Shown in pieces: positions 19,997-28,861 of a stretch of 64,000 nt of DNA. How positions within the stretch are numbered: position 1 is the first letter of the stretch; every line of letters starts with the position of its first letter. The position numbers and the translations under genes are program-made. This DNA comes from Burkholderiaceae bacterium (GTDB taxonomy: Bacteria; Pseudomonadota; Gammaproteobacteria; Burkholderiales; Burkholderiaceae_E): assembly GCA_027493945.1 (NCBI GenBank), contig JAOSJU010000001.1, positions 744,001 to 808,000 of the forward strand. The letters are read 5' to 3'. The notes below the pieces were generated by a model. The model was not told the origin of the DNA. It worked only from the letters and a program-made list of their open reading frames with translations, and did no database searches.

Positions 19997-20593
19997 ATGC
20001 CTGCCGCGCGAGTCCGTGCCGCGCCGCGCTGCCGCGACGGACGCAGCGCCACGATGCGCTGCCTCGACGGGCGCAGCGCCGCGCCGGCGCCTCGCACGCC
20101 GGCGCGCCGGGCGCTCGCGATCGCGCTCGCCTCGCTGGCGATCGCCGCCACGGCCGGATGCGGCTTCCAGCTGCGCCGATCGGCCGCGCTGCCGTTTCGC
20201 ACGCTGTACACCAGCTTCGCGCCCACTTCCGCGATCGGCGGCGAGTTCCGCCGCCTGGTGCGCGTGGCCGAGGACACGCGGCTGGTCGACGATCCGGCCG
20301 AGGCCGAGGCGCGGCTCGAGGTGATCCGCGAATTGCGCGAGAAGGAGGTCGTCGGTTTCTCGAGCACCGGTCGGCCGCGCGAATACCAGCTGCGGCTGCG
20401 ATTCACCTTCCGCGTGGTCGACCGCGAGGGCCAGCCGCTGCTCGCGCCCACCGAAATCGTCCTGCGCCGCGACATCACTTCGAGCGACATCGAGCTCGTC
20501 TCGAAGCAGCAGGAAGAGGAACTGCTGTATCGCGAGATGCAGTCGGACCTGGTCCAGCAACTGCTGCGGCGCCTCGCGGCGATCCGCAGATGA
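19997..20593 (+). CDS. lptE: LPS-assembly lipoprotein LptE
   Basis: 198 residues from ATG 19997; ATG 20054 is an alternative, shorter start. A lipoprotein signal ends in the lipobox TAGC with the acylated cysteine starting CGFQLRRSAALPFRTLY, the conserved mature N-terminus of LptE. Later come VVGFSSTGRPREYQLRLRFT and LRRDITSSDIEL. LptE plugs the LptD barrel that inserts lipopolysaccharide in the outer membrane. It begins 7 bases after leuS and its stop overlaps the holA start (ATGA). Confidence 0.9.
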   Translation: MPAARVRAAPRCRDGRSATMRCLDGRSAAPAPRTPARRALAIALASLAIAATAGCGFQLRRSAALPFRTLYTSFAPTSAIGGEFRRLVRVAEDTRLVDDPAEAEARLEVIRELREKEVVGFSSTGRPREYQLRLRFTFRVVDREGQPLLAPTEIVLRRDITSSDIELVSKQQEEELLYREMQSDLVQQLLRRLAAIRR

Positions 20594-21611
20594 CACAGGT
20601 TCGCGCCGAGGGCCTGGCCGCGGCGCTGGCGCGCGGCGTGCCGCCGCTGGTGTGGATCCACGGCGACGAGCCGCTGCTCGTCCAGGAGGCTGCCGACGCG
20701 GTGCGCCGGGCGCTGCGCGCCGCCGGCTTCGACGAGCGCCGGTGTTCGAGGGCGGGCGCGCCTTTCGCGCCGACGCGTTCCTGGCCGAGACGAGTGCGCT
20801 GTCGCTGTTCGCGAGCCGCCGCCTGGTCGAGCTGCGTCTCGCCGGCAAGCCGAACCGCGAGATCGGGCAGGCGCTCGCCGAAGCGGCTGCGCAGGCCGGC
20901 GACGACACCCGTCTGCTGGTCACCGGACCGCGGCTGGATCGCGCCAGCACCGAATCGGCCTGGTTCGCCGCCATCGAGCGCCTCGGCCTGATCGTCCCGA
21001 TCTGGCCGGTCGAGCGCGCGCAACTGCCGCAATGGATCGCCGCCCGGCTCGCGCGCCAGAACCAGCGTGCCGACCGCGACACGCTGGCCCTGATCGCCGA
21101 GCGGGTCGAGGGCAACCTGCTGGCGGCTCACCAGGAGATCGGCAAGCTGGGATTGCTGTTCCCCGAGGGCGAACTGCCGCCCGAGCAGACCCGCGCCGCC
21201 GTGCTCGACGTCGCGCGCTACGACGCTTCCGACCTCGTCGCGGCGATGCTGGCCGGCGACGTGCCGCGGACGCTGCGCAGCCTCGACGGCCTGCGCGCCG
21301 AAGGCGTCGCCGAGCCGCTGGTGCTGTGGATGCTCGCCGACGCGCTGCGCACGCTGCTCAGGCTCTTCGACGCGCGCAGCAAGGGCCGGCCGCTCGCGCA
21401 GGCGATGCGCGAGGCGCGCGTGTTCGGCCCGCGCGAGCGGCTGTTCGGAGAGGCGCTGCGGCGCCTCGACGAAGACCGGATCCGCGACGCGCTGCAGTGC
21501 GCCGCCCGGACCGATAGAATGGTCAAGGGCCTCGACGGCGCCGACGCCTGGCGCGGGTTGCAGGACCTGGCGATGTCGGTCGCGGGCGCCCCGATCCTTG
21601 CAGGGAACTGA
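20590..21611 (+). CDS. holA: DNA polymerase III delta subunit, one frameshift
   Basis: About 341 residues. HolA is the clamp-loader subunit that opens the beta clamp. ATG 20590 overlaps the lptE stop. The N-terminus [13 protein letters not shown] then [20 protein letters not shown] is followed, after a missing base near 20741, by [33 protein letters not shown] and, further on, [20 protein letters not shown]. HolA is expected to be essential, so this break is best read as a sequencing error. Confidence 0.87.
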
Positions 21612-21612
21612 C

Positions 21613-22896
21613 GTGGACATCCATCCGATCGACATCGAGGCCTACGTGGCCGACGTGGGCCGGCGCGCCCGGGCGGCCGGCCGCCTGACCGCGCGCGCCT
21701 CCACCGCGGCGAAGAATCGCGCGCTCGTCGCCACTGCCGAGGCGATCCGCCGCGACGCGGCGGCGCTGAAGGCGGCCAACGCGAAGGATCTCGCCGCCGC
21801 GCGTGCGGCCGGCCACGATGCCGCCTTCGTCGACCGGCTCGCGCTCACCGACGCGGTGATCGAGTCGATGGCCAGCGGCCTGACGCAGATCGCCGCGCTG
21901 CCCGATCCGGTGGGCGAGATCCTCGAGCTGCGCTACCGTCCCACCGGCATCCAGGTGGGCCGGATGCGGGTGCCGCTGGGCGTGATCGGCATCGTCTACG
22001 AATCGCGTCCGAACGTCACGATCGACGCGGCCGGCCTGTGCGTGAAGTCGGGCAACGCCACTATCCTGCGCGGCGGCTCCGAGGCCCTCCACAGCAACCA
22101 GGCACTCGCCGCGTTGATCCGCGAAGGGCTGCGCAGCGCCGGGCTGCCCGAGGACGCGGTGCAGGTGATCGAGACCACCGATCGCGCCGCCGTCGGCGCG
22201 CTGATCTCGCATCCCGAATGGGTCGACGTGATCGTGCCGCGCGGCGGCAAGTCGCTGATCGAGCGCATCGCCCGCGACTCCAGGGTGCCGGTGCTCAAGC
22301 ACCTCGACGGCATCTGCCACGTCTACATCGACGACGACGCCGACCCGGAGATGGCGGTGCGCATCGCCGACAACGCCAAGACGCAGCGCTACTCGCCGTG
22401 CAACACGATGGAGACGCTGCTCGTGGCCGCGGGCATCGCCGCCGAAGTGCTGCCGCGGCTCGGCCACCTCTACGCCGACAAGCAGGTCGAACTGCGCGGC
22501 GATGCCCAGGCGCGGACGATCCTGTCCGCCGCGGGCATCGCCTGCAACGAAGCGACGGAAGAGGACTGGCGCACCGAATACCTCGCACCCATCCTGTCGA
22601 TCCGCGTGGTCGCCGGCCTCGACGAGGCGATGGACCACATCGCCGCCTACGGCTCGCAGCACACCGACGCGATCGTCACCGAGAACCACACCCGCGCGAT
22701 GCGCTTCGTCCGCGAAGTCGACTCCGCCTCGGTCATGATCAACGCGTCGACCCGCTTCGCCGACGGCTTCGAATACGGCACGGGCGCCGAGATCGGCATC
22801 TCGACCGACAAGCTGCACGCGCGCGGCCCGGTCGGCCTGGAAGGCCTGACGTCGCTGAAATATATCGTGCTCGGCCACGGCGAAATCCGCGGCTGA
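21613..22896 (+). CDS. proA: Gamma-glutamyl phosphate reductase
   Basis: 427 residues from GTG 21613, one base after the holA stop. It reduces glutamyl-5-phosphate to glutamate semialdehyde, the second step of proline synthesis. Typical segments are [49 protein letters not shown] and the catalytic-cysteine region [12 protein letters not shown], ending [16 protein letters not shown]. proC, the last proline gene, also occurs in this window at 33 kb. Confidence 0.96.
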   Translation: MDIHPIDIEAYVADVGRRARAAGRLTARASTAAKNRALVATAEAIRRDAAALKAANAKDLAAARAAGHDAAFVDRLALTDAVIESMASGLTQIAALPDPVGEILELRYRPTGIQVGRMRVPLGVIGIVYESRPNVTIDAAGLCVKSGNATILRGGSEALHSNQALAALIREGLRSAGLPEDAVQVIETTDRAAVGALISHPEWVDVIVPRGGKSLIERIARDSRVPVLKHLDGICHVYIDDDADPEMAVRIADNAKTQRYSPCNTMETLLVAAGIAAEVLPRLGHLYADKQVELRGDAQARTILSAAGIACNEATEEDWRTEYLAPILSIRVVAGLDEAMDHIAAYGSQHTDAIVTENHTRAMRFVREVDSASVMINASTRFADGFEYGTGAEIGISTDKLHARGPVGLEGLTSLKYIVLGHGEIRG

Positions 22897-22898
22897 TC

Positions 22899-23235
22899 GA
22901 TGCCCGTGCCGACGCGACGCGCCGGGGTCGATGCCCCGATCGATCATTCTGTGGCGTGCGCGATGCCGGGCGACCGGGGCGAGGCCTGCGCCCGATTCGC
23001 GCGCGAAGGCTGCGGCCCCGCTTCGCGGGGCTTCCGCCGTCTACCTCGCAATTCCGCACCCGCTGCCGACGCGCTTCGCGCGACGGCGACGGGTCCCGCG
23101 GAATTGCTTTCGGTAGCCCGGCGCTTGCCTACGCGCGCGAATCGGGCGCAGGCCTCGCCCCGGTCGCCCGGCATCGAGTCGTGGCACGCATCGCGTAGCG
23201 CATCGACCCCGACGCGTCGCGTCGTCGCTGGCATC
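22899..23235. repeat. Large nested imperfect palindrome between proA and hemJ
   Basis: This is the only gene-free stretch above 300 bases. It contains a perfect 45-bp inverted repeat (22961-23005 against 23132-23176), an outer near-perfect pair of about 36 bp (22899-22935 against 23200-23235) and an inner 10-bp pair GCAATTCCGC/GCGGAATTGC (23048-23057, 23098-23107) around a hairpin-prone centre near 23075. A further GC hairpin (GCCCCGC TTC GCGGGGC) lies near 23015-23031. Transcribed, it would form one long branched stem. It may be a non-autonomous palindromic element or a structured RNA. Confidence 0.85.
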
Positions 23236-23255
23236 GCCCGGCCACGGAGCGCCTG

Positions 23256-23680
23256 ATGTCGATCGGCTATCTCTGGGTCAAGGCACTTCATATTGTCTTC
23301 GTGACGAGCTGGTTCGCGGGGCTGTTCTATTTGCCGCGGATCTTCGTGAACCTGGCGATGGTCGACGGCCCGGGCGCGGAGCGCGATCGGCTGCTGCTGA
23401 TGGCGCGCAAGCTGTGGCGCTTCATGCAGCCGCTGATGTGGCTCGCGATCGCGCTCGGAACCTGGCTGTGGCTGGGCTACGGCATCGGCGGGGGTGGATG
23501 CATGCGAAGCTGGCGGCGGTGGTGCTGCTGGTCGGCTATCAGTACGGCTGCGGCCGGCTGCTGCACGGCTTCGAGCGCGGCGCGAATCGCCGCTCGCACG
23601 TCTGGTTCCGCTGGTTCAACGAACTGCCGGTGCTCGCGCTGCTGGTGATCGTCGTGCTCGTCGTGGTCAAGCCGTTCTGA
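23256..23680 (+). CDS. hemJ: HemJ-type protoporphyrinogen IX oxidase (UPF0093), one frameshift
   Basis: About 142 residues, a four-helix inner membrane protein. MSIGYLWVKALHIVFVTSWF then AGLFYLPRIFVN at the N-terminus and GWMHAKLAAVVLLVGYQYGC, RSHVWFRWFNELPVL and VVVKPF at the C-terminus match HemJ, which oxidises protoporphyrinogen IX in haem synthesis. One G is missing from the run 23490-23494; adding it joins YGIGGG to WMHAK. The start ATG 23256 lies 20 bases beyond the large palindrome, whose transcription would place a strong structure in the leader. Confidence 0.85.
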
Positions 23681-23682
23681 AC

Positions 23683-24996
23683 GTGATTGCGCGCGCTCAC
23701 GCGCCGGCTCCGGCGGCACAGGCGTCCGGAATCCCCGGAATGTTCGCGGCCTGCCCGCGTGGGCTCGAAGACGCGCTGGCCGCCGAGCTGGCCGGCTTCG
23801 GCGCGCGCGACTGCCGCCCGCTTGCCGGCGGGGTGCTGTTCGACGGCGAGCGCGCGGTCGCCTACCGCGCGAACCTGTGGTCGCGGCTCGCCAGTCGGGT
23901 GATGCGCCGGGTCGCGCAGCGGCGCTACCGCGACGACGACGACCTGTACCGCCTCGCGCTCGGCGTCGAATGGGAGCGCTTCTTCGACGCGCGCCATTCG
24001 CTGCGCGTCGACCTGAGCGCGGTGCGCTCCCCGCTGCGCAGCCTGAACTTCGCCACGCTGCGCGTAAAGGACGGCATCGTCGACCGGCTTCGCGAGCGCA
24101 CCGGCGCGCGCCCCTCGATCGACACGCGTGCCCCCGACGCGCGCGTGTTCGCGCACCTGGAGGATCGGCAGGCGACGCTCTATCTCGACCTGAGCGGCGA
24201 GCCGCTGTTCAAGCGTGGATGGCGCTCGGGGCGTGACGACAAGGGCCAGGCGCCATTGAAGGAGAACCTCGCGGCCGGCCTGCTCGCGCTGTCGGGCTGG
24301 ACACCGCAGACGCCGCTGTACGACCCGTTCTGCGGCTCCGGAACCATCGTGATCGAAGCCGCGCAGATCGCGTTCGACATCGCGCCTGGCCTTTCGCGCG
24401 CGTTCGGCCTGGAGAAGCTGCTCGACCATGACGCGAAGGCCTGGGCAGAGTTGCGCGCCGATGCGATGCGCCGGGCACAGGCAGCGGCGCGGCGCGGCGC
24501 GAACGCTCCCCGGCTTGCGGCTTCCGACATCGATCCGCGCGCGATCGAGCAGGCACTGCGCAATTTCGAGCACGCCGGACTCCCGGCACGAGCCGTCGAC
24601 GCTCGCGTCGTCGACGCCGCCGCGGCGCGTCCGCCGTTCGATGCGCCCGGCACCATCGTGGCCAATCCACCGTACGGCGAGCGCATCGAGGCGATCGGCA
24701 CGGCCGGCCCGCCACCCGGCGCACGGCGCGACGCCGAACGCCACGAGCGCGCCATGCGGGCGTTCGGCGCGACGCTGCGCGAGCGCTTCGCCGGCTGGCA
24801 CGTATGGCTGCTCAGCAGCGACCGCGGCCTGCCCGCGCAACTCGGCATGAAGCAGCGCCGACGCACGCCGCTGTACAACGGCGCGCTCGAATGCCGGCTG
24901 TTCGCCTTCGAGATCTTCGCCCGGGCGGCCCAGCTCAGTGAGGATGACGCGCGGCGGCCACCGCCGCCCATGCCAGGCAAGCCCAGCCGGCGATGA
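23683..24996 (+). CDS. THUMP-domain rRNA guanine-N2 methyltransferase (RlmL-like)
   Basis: About 437 residues from GTG 23683; an in-frame ATG at 23740 is an alternative. A ferredoxin-like and THUMP N-terminal half (FAACPRGLEDALAAELAGFG, LYLDLSGEPLFKRGWRSGRD) leads to a Rossmann methyltransferase: LYDPFCGSGTIVIEAAQIA (SAM motif), LAASDIDPRAIEQ and the catalytic VANPPYGERIE. This matches the N-terminal half of RlmL, which modifies G2445 of 23S rRNA; the RlmK half is absent. The 3' end overlaps the convergent DUF423 remnant by about 60 bases. Confidence 0.85.
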   Translation: MIARAHAPAPAAQASGIPGMFAACPRGLEDALAAELAGFGARDCRPLAGGVLFDGERAVAYRANLWSRLASRVMRRVAQRRYRDDDDLYRLALGVEWERFFDARHSLRVDLSAVRSPLRSLNFATLRVKDGIVDRLRERTGARPSIDTRAPDARVFAHLEDRQATLYLDLSGEPLFKRGWRSGRDDKGQAPLKENLAAGLLALSGWTPQTPLYDPFCGSGTIVIEAAQIAFDIAPGLSRAFGLEKLLDHDAKAWAELRADAMRRAQAAARRGANAPRLAASDIDPRAIEQALRNFEHAGLPARAVDARVVDAAAARPPFDAPGTIVANPPYGERIEAIGTAGPPPGARRDAERHERAMRAFGATLRERFAGWHVWLLSSDRGLPAQLGMKQRRRTPLYNGALECRLFAFEIFARAAQLSEDDARRPPPPMPGKPSRR

Positions 24997-25188
24997 AGGC
25001 GGCCCCGCCCACCGGCACGATCATCGCGGCAGCACGCAGGTCCGCGAGCGAGTGCAGGTACAGGCCTGCGCAAAAGAGCAGCGTGCCCAGTGCGAACAGG
25101 GTGCCCGCCAGCGTCGGGGCGCGCCGGCGGTCACCGAAATCGCCGCCGACAGCGCTCCGAGGAACAGGAACAGGCGGTCCGCGCTCAT
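24935..25188 (-). pseudogene. DUF423 family membrane protein, internally deleted and frameshifted
   Basis: ATG 25188 gives MSADRLFLFLGALSAAISVT, matching the first helix of DUF423 proteins. After a frame change near 25115 the sequence continues LAGTLFALGTLLFCAGLYLH then SLADLRAAAMIVPVGGAAFI and AGWACLAWAAVAA, the last two helices. The central GAFGAH...YH region, about 45 residues in normal family members, is missing. A single indel cannot explain this, so it is either a decayed gene or an assembly deletion. Confidence 0.7.
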
Positions 25189-26087
25189 GGCGTCCGGCGC
25201 ACGAAGTCTTCGCAGCGGCCGGCCCGCATGGCCCGCTCGAACGTCGCGACCACCAGCGCTTCGCCACCCGAGCCGCCCGGCGGTGCGGCCTGCGGCACCA
25301 GATAGCCGCGCACGACCGCAAGCACCGGCTCGCCGGGGCTGTTGCCGATCGCCTGCTGCGCGTCGTCGAGCGCCGCCCGCGCCGCGGCGAGCTGGCGCGC
25401 AGCCTGCGGTGCGCCGCTGGCGGGTACGGCCTCGACGACCGGCAGGCGACGCCGCGTCAGGCAATCGACGAACACCGGCTTCCCGTCCTCGCGCAGGTAG
25501 CTGCCGACCAGCCGCAGGGGCCCCGGCAGCGGATCGACCTGCGGCGCGCGCGACAGCGTGGCGTTGCCCAGGCCGCGGATCTCGCGCCCCTCGTTGTCGA
25601 CGATCGCCAGTCCGTCGGGGGCGACGCGTCGCAGCAGCCGCGCACCCTCGGTGTCGCCATGCAGCACGATCGTGTCGGCGGCATCGACGGACGCGCTCCA
25701 GCGCCCGAAGTCGTGCACGATGCGCATCCCCGCGCCATCCTCGTCCGCTTCGAGCATGCGGAAGGTGCCGTCGGGGAAGATGGTGAGCGTCAGCCTGCGC
25801 GCCGGACAGCCAACGCACAGCAGCGTCCCCGAATAGGTTCTCGCCCCGGCGTAGACGACGCGCGCCGCTGCCTCGTCGATGCGCGGCGCGGCCATCGCCA
25901 GGGCTGCAGCCTCGGCCGCGGCGGCATCGCGCGTCGCGGCGGTCGCGTCGCGCACCGCGACGCTCGCACCCTCCTGCCCCGTCCGCGGCGGCGCGGGCGA
26001 CTGCGCACAGGCTGCGATCACGACCGATGCGACGACGCTTGCGGCCAGCGCGCCGAGCGTGCGCCGCGGGCCGTTCTCACCAGGCAT
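25185..26087 (-). CDS. NlpE-like copper-homeostasis lipoprotein
   Basis: 300 residues. A lipoprotein signal with lipobox near residue 27 (VVIAACAQ) is followed by an alanine-rich linker and, from about 75, ARTYSGTLLCVGCPARRLTL, TIFPDGTFRML with the CxxC motif of the NlpE N-terminal domain. A second domain (LRLVGSYLREDGKPVFVDCL) is larger than in E. coli NlpE, where the lipoprotein reports copper and lipoprotein-sorting stress to Cpx. It overlaps the DUF481 gene start side by 11 bases, so the two are cotranscribed. Confidence 0.72.
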   Translation of the reverse strand: MPGENGPRRTLGALAASVVASVVIAACAQSPAPPRTGQEGASVAVRDATAATRDAAAAEAAALAMAAPRIDEAAARVVYAGARTYSGTLLCVGCPARRLTLTIFPDGTFRMLEADEDGAGMRIVHDFGRWSASVDAADTIVLHGDTEGARLLRRVAPDGLAIVDNEGREIRGLGNATLSRAPQVDPLPGPLRLVGSYLREDGKPVFVDCLTRRRLPVVEAVPASGAPQAARQLAAARAALDDAQQAIGNSPGEPVLAVVRGYLVPQAAPPGGSGGEALVVATFERAMRAGRCEDFVRRTP

Positions 26088-27210
26088 AGCCGAGCCCGAC
26101 CAGCCAGGTCGAGTCGCCGCTGCGGCGCCCGGGCGAGGGCTGGCTGTCCCAATCCAAGTTGAACTGCAGCGACGCGGTAAGCCCCGAGGCGAACGGCACG
26201 CGCAGACCGCTGCGGCTTCGCAGCGTGACCTGCGAAGGATCGTCGAGGTTCAGGAAGCCCTGCTGGTCATGGAACAGCTCGGCCGGCCAGGTGTCGAGCC
26301 GGTACCCGAGATTCGCGCCCCAACCCAGCGCGGGCCAGGACTCGTCGGGGCCGACGATGCGCCGCACGTCGATGGCGTCGAGACCGCCGCGCAGCGACAG
26401 CTTCGCACGCGCGGTCTGGACGAGCTGCACGCCGAACCCAGCGCCGGCCGCGGCGCGGGTGCCGATGTCGCGGAAGCGATCGCGCTCGACCGAGCCGCGC
26501 AGGTAGCCGAAACGGCGCTCGTCGATGAAGCGGTCGAAGTTCCCGCCGACCAGCCAGTTCGATGCGGTCGTGGCCTCGTCGCCGCGCTCGCGGTTGAGCT
26601 TCGCGTTCAACGCGTAGCGCCAGTCCAGGGCGCGCGCCTCGAAGTCGCCCTCGGCATAGGCCCGATCGCCGGCACTGTTGCCGCGCACGAAGGTTCCAGC
26701 GAGCGTGACGCGCCCCTCGCGGGAAACGCCCTCGCCGCTTTCCTCGGGCTTCGGGTTGAGGTAGCGCACTCGCGCAAGCGGCACCGTGACTGCGGGCGGC
26801 GCCGCTGCCTCGGCCTGCCCGGAGCCGGCCGGTACCGGCGCACCGGGTTGCGCCGACCCGTCGTCGTCGGTGACGGGCGCCCGACCCGGCGCTTCCGGCG
26901 AGAGGGTGACCTGCCCGGCCGGCGCCGGCCCGAGCGTCATCGACTCGGTGCGGTTCGAACGCTCGCGCAGCACGCCTACCGGCTTGTCGGTTTCGATCGC
27001 GCGGACCTCGTAGCGCGGAATGCGCAGTTCGCCGGCCCAGGTGGTCTCGAAGGTGAGCGTCGACGGCGACAGGTGCAGCACGCGCCCGGTGAGGCGATCT
27101 CCGTTGTGCAGCGTGACGTTGTCGGCCCAGGCAGCGGGCGCGAGCAGCGCGAAGGCGGCCAGCGGCGCGAGCCAGGAAGCCGGCCGGCCGGCGAGGCGGA
27201 GAGCAGGCAT
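26077..27210 (-). CDS. DUF481 outer membrane protein (YdiY-like)
   Basis: 377 residues from ATG 27210. A signal peptide ends AAWADNV. The first 70 residues, VTLHNGDRLTGRVLHLSPST then LTFETTWAGELRIPRYEV, are the short beta domain often found ahead of DUF481. A proline/alanine-rich linker (140-175) leads to a DUF481 beta-barrel (GRVTLAGTFVRGNSAGDRAY onward) ending GLGYAW with the outer membrane terminal aromatic. E. coli YdiY is described as salt-induced; the role here is unknown. Confidence 0.82.
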   Translation of the reverse strand: MPALRLAGRPASWLAPLAAFALLAPAAWADNVTLHNGDRLTGRVLHLSPSTLTFETTWAGELRIPRYEVRAIETDKPVGVLRERSNRTESMTLGPAPAGQVTLSPEAPGRAPVTDDDGSAQPGAPVPAGSGQAEAAAPPAVTVPLARVRYLNPKPEESGEGVSREGRVTLAGTFVRGNSAGDRAYAEGDFEARALDWRYALNAKLNRERGDEATTASNWLVGGNFDRFIDERRFGYLRGSVERDRFRDIGTRAAAGAGFGVQLVQTARAKLSLRGGLDAIDVRRIVGPDESWPALGWGANLGYRLDTWPAELFHDQQGFLNLDDPSQVTLRSRSGLRVPFASGLTASLQFNLDWDSQPSPGRRSGDSTWLVGLGYAW

Positions 27211-27291
27211 GCCGCGGATCCGGGAGAAAGTAGCGGTTGAAACGAGTGCCCGGACCTGGCGCGATGCCAGGCCGGCGCGAGCGATCAAGAG

Positions 27292-27297
27292 TATAAT
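27292..27297 (+). promoter_or_regulatory. Consensus -10 box, candidate infA promoter
   Basis: A perfect TATAAT stands in an otherwise very GC-rich gap, 140 bases upstream of infA. No good TTGACA is seen 16-18 bases before it, so an extended or activator-assisted promoter would be needed. The box is the only perfect sigma-70 -10 noted in the surrounding intergenic DNA. Confidence 0.4.
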
Positions 27298-27437
27298 CGC
27301 ACCCTTCCGGCAACATTCCCCCCGCATCGCCGCTCGCCGCAGGTGCGAACGGCGCGACCCCTGCGAAAACGTCGGCTCGCTGTCGCGCAAGCGGAACGGC
27401 GCGAGCCGCGCGCGCCCGCGCGAACCAGGAGCCCAGC

Positions 27438-27659
27438 ATGGCAAAGGAAGAATTGATCGAGATGCAAGGCGTCGTCGCCGAAGTGCTGCCCGACACGCGC
27501 TTTCGCGTCACGCTCAGCAACGGCGTCGAAGTCTCGGCTTATGCGTCCGGCAAGATGAAGAAGCACCGCATCCGCGTGCTGCCCGGCGACCGGGTGACGA
27601 TGGAGCTGTCGCCGTACGACCTGACGAAGGGCCGGATCAGCTTCCGGCACAAGGACTGA
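27438..27659 (+). CDS. infA: Translation initiation factor IF-1
   Basis: 73 residues, the normal size. It is an S1/OB-fold protein: [62 protein letters not shown]-1 binds the ribosomal A site during initiation. The short leader contains AGGAGCC before ATG 27438. It is convergent with pilU with a 9-base gap. Confidence 0.95.
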   Translation: MAKEELIEMQGVVAEVLPDTRFRVTLSNGVEVSAYASGKMKKHRIRVLPGDRVTMELSPYDLTKGRISFRHKD

Positions 27660-27668
27660 CCCGACACG

Positions 27669-28802
27669 CTACACGATGTCGAGGTGCTCCAGGCCGCGGG
27701 TGAGATCGCGGTCCGAGCGCTTGCTGTTCAGCTTGATGTTCAGCCTCAGGTCGTTGACCGAGTCCGCGTTGCGCAGCGCGTCCTCGTAGCTGATCCGCCC
27801 CTCCTCGAAGAGGTCGAACAGCGCCTGGTCGAAGGTCTGCATCCCGAGCTCGCGGCTCTTCTTCATCACCTCCTTGATCGCCCCGACCTCGCCCTTGAAG
27901 ATCAGGTCGGCGATCAGCGGCGAGTTCAACAGGATCTCCACCGCGGGCACCCTTCCCTTGCCGGCGGCCGTCGGAATCAGCCGCTGCGAAACGATCGACT
28001 TCAGGTTCAGCGACAGGTCCATCAGCAGCTGCGCGCGCCGCTCCTCGGGGAAGAAGTTGATGATCCGGTCCAGCGCCTGGTTCGCGCTGTTCGAGTGCAG
28101 CGTCGCGAGGCACAGGTGACCGGTCTCGGCGAACGCGACCGCGTGCTCCATCGTCTCGCGGTCGCGGATCTCGCCGATCATGATCACGTCGGGCGCCTGG
28201 CGCAGCGTGTTCTTCAGCGCCACACCCCAGCTCTCGGTGTCCACGCCGACCTCGCGGTGCGTGACGATGCAGTTGCGGTGCGGATGCACGAACTCGACCG
28301 GATCCTCGATCGTCACGATGTGACCGTGCGACATCTCGTTGCGGTGTCCGACCACGGCGGCCAGCGTGTTCGACTTGCCCGACCCGGTCGCGCCGACGAC
28401 GATGATCATGCCGCGCTTGGTGAGAGCCAGTTCCTTCAGCACCGACGGCAGCTGCAGCTGCTCGAAGGTGGGGATCTCGGTGTTGATCGTCCGCATCACG
28501 ATGCCGACCCGGTTCTGCTGCATGAACGCGTTCACGCGGAACCTGCCGATTCCGGCGGGGCTGATCGCGAAGTTCACCTCCTTGTGCGCCTCGAACTCGG
28601 CCGCCTGCTTGTCGTTCATCAGCGCGCGCGCGAGTTCCACCGTGTGCTGCGCGCTCAGCGGCGCGGTCGACACCGGCTGGACCTTGCCGTCGATCTTGAA
28701 CGCGGGCGGGAACTCCGCGGTCAGGAAGAGGTCCGATCCGTTGCGCGAGCTCATCAGCCGCAGCAGGTCGTGCAGGAACTTGGAGGCTTGTTCGCGTTCC
28801 AT
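27669..28802 (-). CDS. pilU: Type IV pilus retraction ATPase PilU
   Basis: 377 residues from ATG 28802. It is a hexameric secretion-type ATPase: Walker A GATGSGKSNTLAA, Asp box IVTIEDPVEFVH, Walker B VIMIGEIRDRETM, His box HLCLATLHSNSANQALDR. The N-terminal LRLMSSRNGSDLFLTAEFPP and the longer C-terminus with GLEHLDIV distinguish PilU from PilT. It assists PilT in pilus retraction (twitching, DNA uptake). It lies 59 bases behind pilT in the same direction. Confidence 0.93.
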   Translation of the reverse strand: MEREQASKFLHDLLRLMSSRNGSDLFLTAEFPPAFKIDGKVQPVSTAPLSAQHTVELARALMNDKQAAEFEAHKEVNFAISPAGIGRFRVNAFMQQNRVGIVMRTINTEIPTFEQLQLPSVLKELALTKRGMIIVVGATGSGKSNTLAAVVGHRNEMSHGHIVTIEDPVEFVHPHRNCIVTHREVGVDTESWGVALKNTLRQAPDVIMIGEIRDRETMEHAVAFAETGHLCLATLHSNSANQALDRIINFFPEERRAQLLMDLSLNLKSIVSQRLIPTAAGKGRVPAVEILLNSPLIADLIFKGEVGAIKEVMKKSRELGMQTFDQALFDLFEEGRISYEDALRNADSVNDLRLNIKLNSKRSDRDLTRGLEHLDIV

Positions 28803-28861
28803 GGTGGGGTCCGGTGGGTTGGCTTGCGGTATCGGGCCGGGGGAATTTTCGGGTTGGCGGG

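Noticed and set aside
20735..20750. Programmed ribosomal frameshift in holA
   Set aside because: Programmed shifting is known in dnaX, not holA; no slippery heptamer or following structure is seen, and many unrelated genes in the window have similar one-base breaks.
22900..23256. Small coding genes on both strands in the proA-hemJ gap
   Set aside because: The two open frames share the same peptides (for example MPGDRGEACARFAR) because they lie on the two arms of a palindrome; neither has a convincing start site or domain.
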